From contig NZ_JAIGNN010000001.1 in NCBI RefSeq assembly GCF_019711565.1, positions 1,116,001-1,180,000 of the forward strand: a DNA stretch of 64,000 nt, in the 5' to 3' direction. This stretch comes from Qipengyuania proteolytica (lineage in GTDB: Bacteria; Pseudomonadota; Alphaproteobacteria; Sphingomonadales; Sphingomonadaceae). Under the pieces are notes generated by a model. The model was not told the DNA's origin and searched no databases. It saw nothing but the letters and a program-made list of their open reading frames with translations. The position numbers and the translations under genes were made by a program. Shown piece by piece: positions 36,466-45,692 of this stretch. Position 1 is the first letter of the stretch, and each line of letters begins with the position of its first letter.

Positions 36466-37134
36466 TCAGCGGCAGTAGGAGCCGCCACCCTGTTCCAGAT
36501 GCAAGTGATCGCGGTGCGCGGCGTTGTAGTCCGGTCCCAGCACCGTGCCGAAGCGCTTGCAGGCGCTGGCATGGACCGCCCGGAGGAACTCGCGCTCGTC
36601 CGGCGATGCGCTCCAGCCCTCCTTGACCGAAACGCGCCGGCCGTCCGCCAGCACGAAGGCCGACACGTCGATGGCTTCCGCGCGGGCATGGGCCGACAGG
36701 CGGCCGGTGCCAGCGACATTGCGGCAGGAATAGCTGCCGTAGGTCTCGATTCGGGCAAGCGGACTGCCGAGGATCTGACGGGCGGCCCGGTCGACGCCGT
36801 AACGCGCCCAGCCGGCCAGCGTATTCGCTGCAGGGCAGGCGAGCGGGCCCAGATTGGTGATGGTGAAGCTCTTCTCGTCCCCGCCGATGCCGTCGAGTTG
36901 TACGCTGTTGAGCGCCGAGCAGCCTGCTCCGAAGTAGCGATCGGGCAGCGGAGCGAAGCGCGAACCGGTCTTTCCGAGTTCCGCATGGCATTGCCGCGCC
37001 TCGGGCCGGGCTTGCGAAAGTCCGGGCGCTGCCGCCTCGCTGCGGACGCGTTTCGGAGCGCTGCTGTCGGGTACAGCGCCGCATCCTGCCACCAACAGGA
37101 GGATTGGAACAAGGATGGCAGGACGCGAACGCAT
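36466..37134 (-). CDS. Extensin-like lipoprotein
   Basis: 222 aa with lipoprotein signal MRSRPAILVPILLLVAGC (Cys 18). The C-terminal two thirds match the extensin-like C-terminal domain (PF06904 type): HAELGKTGSRFAPLPDRYFGAGCSALNSVQL, LACPAANTLAGWARYGVDRAARQILGSPLARIETYGSYSCRNVAGTG and RLSAHARAEAIDVSAFVLADGR. The last has the H-x(6)-D pattern of peptidoglycan amidases/peptidases related to M15, and HRDHLHLEQGG gives the further metal-type His. A murein-related periplasmic role is inferred from this fold. Six Cys in the mature part suggest disulfides. Confidence 0.85.
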   Translation of the reverse strand: MRSRPAILVPILLLVAGCGAVPDSSAPKRVRSEAAAPGLSQARPEARQCHAELGKTGSRFAPLPDRYFGAGCSALNSVQLDGIGGDEKSFTITNLGPLACPAANTLAGWARYGVDRAARQILGSPLARIETYGSYSCRNVAGTGRLSAHARAEAIDVSAFVLADGRRVSVKEGWSASPDEREFLRAVHASACKRFGTVLGPDYNAAHRDHLHLEQGGGSYCR

Positions 37135-37187
37135 GCCCTGACCGTCGCAGAATATGGTTAACAGCAGCCTAACCGGCGCGGCTGACG

Positions 37188-37559
37188 CTAATCGGGCGCG
37201 GCGAGTTGTTGCCAGAGTTCGATCTTCACCCCGTCGGGATCGAGCAGCCAGGCGAATTTCCCGTAGCCTTCGTCCACGCTGTCCAGCACCTCGACGCCCT
37301 TCGCCTGCAATTGCGCCACGAATTCGTCGAGGTCGTCGACCCGCAGGTTGATCATGAATCCGCCGGTCCCGGGCTTGATATAGGCGTCATCCTTGAAGTG
37401 GCTGATGAGCGAATAGGGCGCGTCCCCGTTTTCTTCGGACCACTTCAGCAGCGGGCCGTATTCGCCACCGATGCCGAGGACATCGCGATACCATGCGCGC
37501 GTCGCTTCGGGATCCCGCACGACATAGAATACGCCGCCCAATCCGGTGATCTTCGCCAT
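37188..37559 (-). CDS. VOC (glyoxalase/bleomycin-resistance fold) protein
   Basis: 123 aa, one vicinal-oxygen-chelate module. N-terminal strand GLGGVFYVVRDPEATRAWYRDVLGI and C-terminal GYGKFAWLLDPDGVKIELWQ are the usual halves, with the metal-type Glu in KIELWQ. A position for the first-half His is not evident (VFYVV), so metal binding may be incomplete. Could act on a small aldehyde or aromatic, or simply bind a ligand; no context gene suggests which. Divergent from the sulfotransferase gene. Confidence 0.82.
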   Translation of the reverse strand: MAKITGLGGVFYVVRDPEATRAWYRDVLGIGGEYGPLLKWSEENGDAPYSLISHFKDDAYIKPGTGGFMINLRVDDLDEFVAQLQAKGVEVLDSVDEGYGKFAWLLDPDGVKIELWQQLAAPD

Positions 37560-37601
37560 TGCTCACTCCCGCTCGGCCTTGCACGATGCTAGGCCCGCCG
37601 G

Positions 37602-38315
37602 ATGGTCGACGACAAGCCCCTAACGCCCGACGCGCGCGAAACCGGCGCCTGGAGGCTGGGTCGCAGGCTGGCCGGGGCGGTCGTGCCAGAACGCCTGCTC
37701 GAGCGCAGCCGCGCCGCGCGAAAAGCCGACCTCTTTCGAGAGGCGGGCGTCGCCTTCATCCATGTTCCGCGGGCGGGCGGCACCAGCATCGCGAATGCTC
37801 TCTATGGCGGCCATATCGGCCATTTTCCGCTGCGGGACCTGCTGGTGGCGGTGCCACAGGATGTCCTTGAGCTTCCCCGCTTCACCATCGTGCGCAATCC
37901 GTGGGAGCGGGCGGTCTCGGCCTGGCGCTTCGCCCGGGCCGGTAAGGGGAGCGGCGGACAGGAGGCATCGATCGCCAACCCCGCCCGCTATCGCGGCCCC
38001 GAACTCGCCGAATTCGACAGCTTCGTGCGGCGCTTCCTCATGCCTGCCGATGTCGACCGGCTCGACCCGGTCTTCCGCACGCAGGCGTGGTACGTGGAAG
38101 CAGGTGGTGCGCACGGTCTCGACCATGTCGGACGGCTCGACGACCTGCCTGCGACGGTCGATTGGCTAACCCGTACGCTCGGCCGTGACATCGCAATCGG
38201 CCACCACAACCGCAGCGAAGGTGACGACTGGCGCACGCAGTACACGCCGCGCCTCGTCGACCTCGTCGGGCGAATCTACGCCCGCGACGTGGAGCAGTTC
38301 GGCTACGCGTTCTGA
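37602..38315 (+). CDS. Sulfotransferase family protein
   Basis: 237 aa, PAPS-dependent sulfotransferase of the sulfotransfer_2 (carbohydrate) kind. The 5'-phosphosulfate loop is FIHVPRAGGTSIANALYG, and the 3'-phosphate site is FTIVRNPWERAVSAWRFAR with the expected Arg and Ser. Such enzymes sulfate sugars or other hydroxyl acceptors; exopolysaccharide or glycolipid is plausible for this strain but not linked by position. No membrane segment is visible. The last 13 bp overlap the convergent putP gene. Confidence 0.82.
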   Translation: MVDDKPLTPDARETGAWRLGRRLAGAVVPERLLERSRAARKADLFREAGVAFIHVPRAGGTSIANALYGGHIGHFPLRDLLVAVPQDVLELPRFTIVRNPWERAVSAWRFARAGKGSGGQEASIANPARYRGPELAEFDSFVRRFLMPADVDRLDPVFRTQAWYVEAGGAHGLDHVGRLDDLPATVDWLTRTLGRDIAIGHHNRSEGDDWRTQYTPRLVDLVGRIYARDVEQFGYAF

Positions 38316-39781
38316 GGGGTGGGGGCCTGCGCCGTCGCCTTGCTGACCAGCACGATGGCGAGCCATGCCGCGATGAAGCCCGGTACGATCTCGTAAAGGC
38401 CCGCATCCATTCCCGGCAGCGCCGCATTCCAGCCCAGCGCGATCCACGCCATCACTACGCCTGCACCCGTCACGAGACCCGCCACAGCACCCGCACCGGT
38501 CATGCGGTCCCAGGTCAGCGAGAGGATGATCAGCGGCCCGAACGCCGCGCCGAACCCGGCCCAGGCATTGGAGACGAGGCCGAGGACTTCGCTGTCGGGG
38601 TCGGAAGCGATCGCAATGGCCGCAAGGGCGACCAGCGCCACGCAGATGCGCCCGACGTTGACGCTCTCGCGCTCGCTGGCCTGCTTGCGGAAGAACAGCT
38701 TGTAGAAGTCCTCGGTCAGCGAGGAGGAGGCGACCAGCAGCTGCGAGCTGATTGTCGACATGATCGCCGCGAGCAGCGCGGCGAGCAGGAAGCCGGTGAC
38801 GAGCGGATGGAACAGAAGGTTGGCGAGCACGATGAAGATCGTTTCCGGGTCTTCGATCGCGAGGCCGTTACGCTCCACATAGGCGCGACCCGCCAGCCCG
38901 ATCCCGATCGAGCCGAGCAGCGCTACGCCCATCCAGGTCATGCCGATGTTCCGCGCCGTCTTTACCTCTTCGACACTGCGCACCGCCATGAAGCGCACGA
39001 TGATGTGCGGCTGGCCGAAATAGCCGAGACCCCAGGTCACCGCGCTTATGAAACCGAGCAGGGTCAAGCCCTGAGTGAGGCTGAGGAAGCCCTCTACCGG
39101 CACGTCTTTCAGCGATCCGCCCGCTTCGCCGCCCGCGCCGAACATGACGACCAGCGGCATGACGACAAGTGCCGTTACCATGATGAGGCCCTGGACGAAG
39201 TCGGTCAGGCTCACTGCGAGGAAGCCGCCGACCATAGTGTAGGCCAGCACCACCAGAGCGGTGATCCAGATGCCGAGCATGTAGTCGCTCATACCGACAT
39301 CGCCGAAGAGGGCGGCGAAGCTCGTCTCGAACAGCTTGCCGCCGCCGACGAGGCCCGCCGCGGTGTAGACCGAAAAGAAAACCACCACGATCAGCGCGCT
39401 CGTCACCCGCAGCGCCACGGCCTTGTCGGGGAAACGATTGGCGAGGAATTCGGGGATGGTCAGCGCATTGCCGTAGCTTTCGGTCTGCGAACGAAGGCGC
39501 GGGGCCACGACGATCCAATTGACCAGTGCGCCGACGAACAGGCCGATGCCGATCCAGGCCTCGACCAGCCCGCTCGCATAAAGCGCGCCGGGCAGGCCAA
39601 GCAGCAGCCAGCCGCTCATGTCCGATGCCCCGGCGGATAGCGCGGCGACAGCCGGATGCAAGTTACGCCCGGCGAGCAGGTAGCCCTCGCTCGTGTCGGT
39701 CGAACGCTTCCAGGCCCACAGGCCTATGGCGATCATCAGAACGAAGTAGAGGGCGAGTGAAATCATTGTTCCGGTTTGCAT
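38303..39781 (-). CDS. putP: Sodium/proline symporter
   Basis: Sodium-solute symporter of the PutP group, 492 aa, with about 13 membrane helices. Remembered conserved stretches of E. coli PutP are recognisable: ALSAGASDMSGWLLLGLPGALYASGL, WGLGYFGQPHIIVRFMAV, IMSTISSQLLVASSSLTEDFYKLFFRKQASERESV and VLGLVSNAWAGFGAAFGPLIILSL. The start is placed at MQTGTMISLALY; the ATG five codons later is also possible, and the longer frame to 39982 is not. Imports proline with Na+ for carbon, nitrogen or osmoprotection. No putA is in the window. Confidence 0.94.
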   Translation of the reverse strand: MQTGTMISLALYFVLMIAIGLWAWKRSTDTSEGYLLAGRNLHPAVAALSAGASDMSGWLLLGLPGALYASGLVEAWIGIGLFVGALVNWIVVAPRLRSQTESYGNALTIPEFLANRFPDKAVALRVTSALIVVVFFSVYTAAGLVGGGKLFETSFAALFGDVGMSDYMLGIWITALVVLAYTMVGGFLAVSLTDFVQGLIMVTALVVMPLVVMFGAGGEAGGSLKDVPVEGFLSLTQGLTLLGFISAVTWGLGYFGQPHIIVRFMAVRSVEEVKTARNIGMTWMGVALLGSIGIGLAGRAYVERNGLAIEDPETIFIVLANLLFHPLVTGFLLAALLAAIMSTISSQLLVASSSLTEDFYKLFFRKQASERESVNVGRICVALVALAAIAIASDPDSEVLGLVSNAWAGFGAAFGPLIILSLTWDRMTGAGAVAGLVTGAGVVMAWIALGWNAALPGMDAGLYEIVPGFIAAWLAIVLVSKATAQAPTPQNA

Positions 39782-39908
39782 GTGGGCGCTGCTAACAAAT
39801 GCAACCGGCCTTGGCCACCGGGCTCCCGATCCGGTCGTCATCCCGGACTTGGCGATCCGCGATTGTGCCCCTAGCACCGTCAGCACCAAAGTCAGAGGAG
39901 CCAAGCCC

Positions 39909-40685
39909 ATGAGCCAGCCAGCACGTTTCACCGGCAAGACCGTCATCGTCACCGGATCGTCCATGGGCATAGGCGAAGCCATTGCGCGCCGCTTTCATGC
40001 GGAAGGCGCCAATGTCGTGCTCAATTCACGCAAGGCGGAGGATTGCGAGAAGGTCGCTGCGTCTTTGGGTGGGGAGCGCGTGCTTGTCGTTGCGGGCGAC
40101 GTTTCGTCCTCGGCCTTTGCGAAGGAGATGGTCGAGAAAACGGTCGCGGCTTTCGGCGGCATCGACGTGCTCGTGAACAATGCCGGTGTCGGCCGCAGCG
40201 GCCGCCTGAGCGATGCCTCGGACGAGTTCATCGACACGATCATCGACATCAACTTGAAGGGCATCCTCTATCTGACGCGCGAGGCCTTCCCCCACCTGCT
40301 CGCGGCGAGGGGCAACATCATCAACATTTCCAGCGTGTCTGGCCTCGGCGGCGACTGGGGCCTTGGCGTCTACAATGCATCGAAGGGCGGGGTGTGCAAC
40401 CTCACCCGTGCGATGGCGCTCGAATTCGGCAGCCAGGGCGTGCGCGCCAATGCCGTGTGCCCCTCGATGACCCGGTCGGACATGACAACCGGCGTCACCG
40501 AGAACGAGGGCGCGATGAAGATGTTGCGCAACCGCATGCCGCTCGGCCGCGCAGCCGAGCCCGACGAGATCGCCGGGCCCGTGCTGTTTCTCGCCAGCGA
40601 GGATGCCGTCTTCGTCAACGGTGTGAACCTGCCGGTCGACGGCGGGATCACGGCGTCGAACGGCCAGCCGAATTTCTTCGGCTGA
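39909..40685 (+). CDS. Short-chain dehydrogenase/reductase
   Basis: 258 aa classical SDR. The NAD(P) loop is VIVTGSSMGIGEAIARRF (TGxxxGIG), NNAGVGRSG is present, the catalytic Ser lies in NIINISSVSGLGG and the YxxxK in VYNASKGGVCNL. C-terminal EIAGPVLFLASEDAVFVNGVNLPVDGG is usual. NSRKAEDC at the end of strand 2 has Arg, hinting at NADP preference. Substrate unknown. AGAGGAG precedes the ATG by about 8 nt. It is convergent with typA and divergent from putP. Confidence 0.9.
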   Translation: MSQPARFTGKTVIVTGSSMGIGEAIARRFHAEGANVVLNSRKAEDCEKVAASLGGERVLVVAGDVSSSAFAKEMVEKTVAAFGGIDVLVNNAGVGRSGRLSDASDEFIDTIIDINLKGILYLTREAFPHLLAARGNIINISSVSGLGGDWGLGVYNASKGGVCNLTRAMALEFGSQGVRANAVCPSMTRSDMTTGVTENEGAMKMLRNRMPLGRAAEPDEIAGPVLFLASEDAVFVNGVNLPVDGGITASNGQPNFFG

Positions 40686-40697
40686 CCTGGTTCCGGC

Positions 40698-42518
<1,821 letters not shown>

Positions 42519-42677
42519 TGTGTGTGCTTTCGTTCAGGATGCCGTAGCGGCAGGCGCAAGGCGCGCCTCGCATTTCGGGCGCGCCCCTAGCGCAGATGCT
42601 GCATTGCGGCAAGCGTCTGCGGTGTAACGCGAAAGGCACAGTGGGCGAATCCCCGCCCACCAACTCCCGGTAAGTGC

Positions 42678-42706
42678 TTGAGCTTGCAAGTTCATACGAA
42701 TATTTG
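42678..42706 (+). promoter_or_regulatory. Possible sigma-70-type promoter of the TonB receptor gene
   Basis: TTGAGC and TATTTG with 17 nt between them, about 70 nt before the ATG at 42777. Both boxes are near consensus, and the local AT content is raised. No Fur-like or other operator was identified. The match is by eye only. Confidence 0.4.
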
Positions 42707-42776
42707 CCGCCCGGCTTGCGTGATTTTGGGGACTGCGCAGCAGACCAGAATACGTCTTGAGAGAAGAGGACTTTTC

Positions 42777-45470
42777 ATGAAATTCAATACTTTCGGCCGC
42801 ACCGCGACCGTTCGTACCGTTCTGCTTGCCGGCGCCGCCGCACTCGTCGTGCCGACCGCTGCCGCCGCACAGGATGCCGATGAGGATGCCGTCGAAGAAG
42901 CCGACGACGTTCCGACCGGCAATGTCATCGTCGTCACCGCCACCAAGCGCGAACAGACGCTGCAGGAAACCCCGGTCGCCGTCAGCGTGACCAGCGCCGA
43001 AACGATCGAGCGCGCGCAGATCCGCGACGTCGCCGACCTCGCTACCGTCGTCCCCTCGCTGCGCTTCAGCCAGCTGCAGAGCGCCTTCGCCACCAGCTAC
43101 TCGATCCGCGGCTTCGGCACCGACGGCAACAACATCGGCCTCGAGCCGTCGGTCGCCATGTTCGTCGATGGCGTCTATCGCAGCCGCGCCATCGCGCAGA
43201 TTTCCGACCTTCCCGACATCCAGCGCGTCGAAGTGCTGCGCGGCCCGCAGTCGACCCTGTTCGGCAAGAACGCCAGCGCCGGCGTGATCTCGATCGTCAC
43301 CAAGGAACCGCAGTTCGACTTCGGCGGCATGGTCGAAGCGAGCTACGGCAATTTCAACGCCTTCGTCACCAAGGGCTACGTGACCGGTCCGGTGACCGAC
43401 TCCGTCGCGTTCAGCATCGGCGGCGGCTACAACCGGCGTGACGGCTACATCACCAACGGCCTCACCGGCGACGAACTCAACAACCGCGACCGCTGGTTCA
43501 CCCGCGGCCAGCTGCTGTTCGACAACGGTGGCCCGCTGCGCGCCCGCATCATCGCCGATTACGACAAGATCAACGAAAGCTGCTGCGGCGTCGTCAACGT
43601 CCTGCCCTCGGCTGCGACCGGCGCGGTCCTTGCCGTCGGCGGCCAGGTCAACGATTTCCGCAACAATCCCGATGGCGACGTGGTCTTCACCGACGTCGAC
43701 CCGGTCAACCGCATCAAGAACTACGGCATTTCGGGTCAGCTCGACTACGAAATCGGTGCGCTGCAGTTGACCTCGATCACCGCCTATCGCCAGACGAAGC
43801 TTTCGGCCGACCAGGACGTCGACTTCACCAGCGCCGCGCTGGCGACGGGTGCGAACATCGGCCAGGCCGATATCGACACCTTCACGCAGGAACTGCGCAT
43901 CGCATCGGACTTCGACGGCCCCGTCAACTTCCTGCTCGGCGGTTACTATTTCGACGAGCGCGTCGATACCTTCGACCAGATCGTCTATGGCGAAGACTTC
44001 CGCAACTATGCCAATATCCTGCTGCAGGCAGCGACCGGCGGCACGCAGAACGTCAACACGCTCGAAGCGACGCTGACCGCGCTCAACCCGGGCCAGAACT
44101 ACATCGGCCGGTTCTGGCAGGCCGGGCAGGGCTTCTTCAACAACATCGTGCAGGACAACGAAGCCTACTCGTTCTTCGGCAACGTCGACTTCGAATTCGT
44201 CGACGGCCTCGTCCTGACGCTGGGTGCCAACTACACCAAGGACAAGAAGCAGATCGCCACCGATTCGTTCACCACGGACGTGTTCTCGACGGTCGATCTC
44301 GTGGCCTCGGGCAACACCGCGATCTTCGCGACTGCCTTCCCGGCGCAGGTCGGCAGCGCCTTCGGCCTCGGCCGTCCGGCGACCGCCGCTGAAATCGGCG
44401 CTTTCCTCGCCAACCCGGCGACTGCGCCGATCATCGGCCAGATCCAGCAGGGCGTGCAGGCTTTCGCCGATGCGAACGACACCAACCCGGCGGTCAACCC
44501 GCTGCTCGGCCTGCAGTCGCTGCAGTTCCTGCCGCCGTTCCAGAACTGCCCGAACGCGGTCGAAAGCTGCTCGACCAATGACGACGACTGGAGCTGGAAC
44601 GTCCGGCTCGCCTACGAGGTCTCGCCGTCGGTCAACGTCTATGCGAGCTGGGCAACCGGCTACAAGGCGCCGAGCTTCAACCTGTCGCGCGACAGCCGCC
44701 CGGTTCCGGCCGACTTCGCCGCGCTGCAGGCGCAGGGCCTCGCCGTGACGAACCTTCGCCCCGGCACCCGCTTCGCCAATGCCGAGAATTCGGAAGTGTT
44801 CGAAGTCGGCATCAAGACCAACTGGGATCGCGCGTCGGCCAACCTCACGGTGTTCCGCCAGACGATCAAGGACTTCCAGGCGAACACGTTCACCGGTTCG
44901 GCCTTCATCCTCTCCAATGCGGGTGAGCAGGAAACCTTCGGCGTCGAATTCGACGGCCAGTTCCGCGCCAGCGAAGAGCTGACCCTGAACATGGCGATGA
45001 CCTATCTTGATCCGAAGTATAACAGCTACGTCGCATCGCCGCTCGGCGATCTGTCGGGTACGGCTGTGGTCGGTATTCCGAAGCTGTCGGCCGTGTTCGG
45101 TGCGCAGTACGATCGCGAGATCAACTCGGCCGGCGACCGCATCATCCTGCGCAGCGACTTCTCCTACCAGTCGCCGGTGCAGATCTCGCGCGGCCTGCTG
45201 GGCTTCATCGACGTCGATCCGGCCACCGGGGAGCGGGATTACACCCGCGCTTTCGCCGCTGCCCGCCCGTATCGCCGCGAGGTGAACGAGCTCAGCGCGT
45301 CGCTGACCTACGCCTTCGACATGGGCCTTGAGCTCTCCGTCTGGGGCCGCAACCTGCTCGACGATCGCGACATCACGACGATCTTCGATTCGGTGGCGCA
45401 AGACGAATCCATTTCCGGCTATCCGAACCAGCCGCGGACCTATGGCGTGGGCGCACGCTTCCGCTTCTGA
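42777..45470 (+). CDS. TonB-dependent outer-membrane receptor
   Basis: 897 aa. Signal peptide MKFNTFGRTATVRTVLLAGAAALVVPTAAAAQ, then an acidic spacer and a TonB-box-like GNVIVVTATKREQTLQETPVAVSV, a plug domain (ETIERAQIRDVADLATVVPSLRF ... RVEVLRGPQSTLFGKNASAGVISIVTKEP) and a long beta-barrel ending in YGVGARFRF with the C-terminal aromatic residue used by the Bam machinery. The plug sequence resembles the FecA/iron-siderophore and sphingomonad plant-compound receptors equally; the ligand is unknown. The gene stands alone between typA and a terminator, with GAGAAGAGGA before the ATG. Confidence 0.94.
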   Translation: MKFNTFGRTATVRTVLLAGAAALVVPTAAAAQDADEDAVEEADDVPTGNVIVVTATKREQTLQETPVAVSVTSAETIERAQIRDVADLATVVPSLRFSQLQSAFATSYSIRGFGTDGNNIGLEPSVAMFVDGVYRSRAIAQISDLPDIQRVEVLRGPQSTLFGKNASAGVISIVTKEPQFDFGGMVEASYGNFNAFVTKGYVTGPVTDSVAFSIGGGYNRRDGYITNGLTGDELNNRDRWFTRGQLLFDNGGPLRARIIADYDKINESCCGVVNVLPSAATGAVLAVGGQVNDFRNNPDGDVVFTDVDPVNRIKNYGISGQLDYEIGALQLTSITAYRQTKLSADQDVDFTSAALATGANIGQADIDTFTQELRIASDFDGPVNFLLGGYYFDERVDTFDQIVYGEDFRNYANILLQAATGGTQNVNTLEATLTALNPGQNYIGRFWQAGQGFFNNIVQDNEAYSFFGNVDFEFVDGLVLTLGANYTKDKKQIATDSFTTDVFSTVDLVASGNTAIFATAFPAQVGSAFGLGRPATAAEIGAFLANPATAPIIGQIQQGVQAFADANDTNPAVNPLLGLQSLQFLPPFQNCPNAVESCSTNDDDWSWNVRLAYEVSPSVNVYASWATGYKAPSFNLSRDSRPVPADFAALQAQGLAVTNLRPGTRFANAENSEVFEVGIKTNWDRASANLTVFRQTIKDFQANTFTGSAFILSNAGEQETFGVEFDGQFRASEELTLNMAMTYLDPKYNSYVASPLGDLSGTAVVGIPKLSAVFGAQYDREINSAGDRIILRSDFSYQSPVQISRGLLGFIDVDPATGERDYTRAFAAARPYRREVNELSASLTYAFDMGLELSVWGRNLLDDRDITTIFDSVAQDESISGYPNQPRTYGVGARFRF

Positions 45471-45496
45471 TCGGTTCGCCGAACGGACACAGGGGG

Positions 45497-45524
45497 AGGG
45501 GGCTTTCGGGCCCCCTTTTCTTTG
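45497..45524 (+). terminator. Rho-independent terminator of the TonB receptor gene
   Basis: Seven-base GC-rich stem (AGGGGGC and GCCCCCT), a loop of six bases, then TTT-C-TTT. It begins about 27 bp after the receptor stop codon. Confidence 0.8.
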
Positions 45525-45545
45525 CCTGAAGATGGAATGGTGAGG

Positions 45546-45572
45546 CTAACTGTCCCATTGTGGGACAGTTAG
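45546..45572. repeat. Perfect 12-bp inverted repeat with 3-nt centre
   Basis: Left arm CTAACTGTCCCA and right arm TGGGACAGTTAG around TTG. There is no T-run after it, so it is not an ordinary terminator. It could be an operator for a dimeric regulator, an RNA hairpin, or a copy of a dispersed palindrome. No second copy was found in the window by eye. Confidence 0.75.
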
Positions 45573-45589
45573 GCGGAGGGCAGCGCGAT

Positions 45590-45691
45590 CAAGTGTAATT
45601 GTGGTATCAAGATACTGCGACCCGAAGGAGACCTCCGAGTCTTCGACTTGAGACTGACAGGCCCCGCACCTTCCGGTGCGGGGTTCGTTTT
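45590..45691 (+). ncRNA. Candidate small RNA ending in an orphan terminator
   Basis: About 100 nt on the plus strand between the palindrome and the convergent permease gene. It has no open frame of note but two ordered hairpins: CGAAG/CTTCG arms enclosing GGAG-AC-CTCC, and the terminator at its end. The exposed or closing CCTCC can pair with ribosome-binding sites, a feature of several alphaproteobacterial regulatory RNAs. The receptor gene upstream already has its own terminator, so this second one suggests a separate transcript. No good promoter is evident, which lowers confidence; the 5' end is a guess. Confidence 0.35.
45662..45691 (+). terminator. Strong Rho-independent terminator, plus strand
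   Basis: Nine-base perfect stem (CCCCGCACC and GGTGCGGGG), TTCC tetraloop, followed by TTCGTTTT. On the minus strand the stem is followed by CCTGTC, so it would serve the convergent permease gene poorly. Confidence 0.85.
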
Positions 45692-45692
45692 G

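Noticed and set aside
42641-42663. tRNA-like 3' end (GTGGGCG-AATCCC-CGCCCAC followed by CA) before the TonB receptor gene
   Set aside because: The loop is not a T loop, no acceptor 5' strand pairs with it and no anticodon arm is found upstream. It is kept only as a simple hairpin without a T-run.
42534-45401. A 955-codon open frame antisense to the TonB receptor
   Set aside because: A GC-rich shadow: low-complexity Arg/Val/Asp-rich translation with no motif, while the opposite strand encodes a complete receptor with signal peptide and terminal Phe.
45662-45691. Reading this hairpin as the terminator of the minus-strand permease gene
   Set aside because: On the minus strand the stem is followed by CCTGTC rather than T; the T-run exists only on the plus strand.
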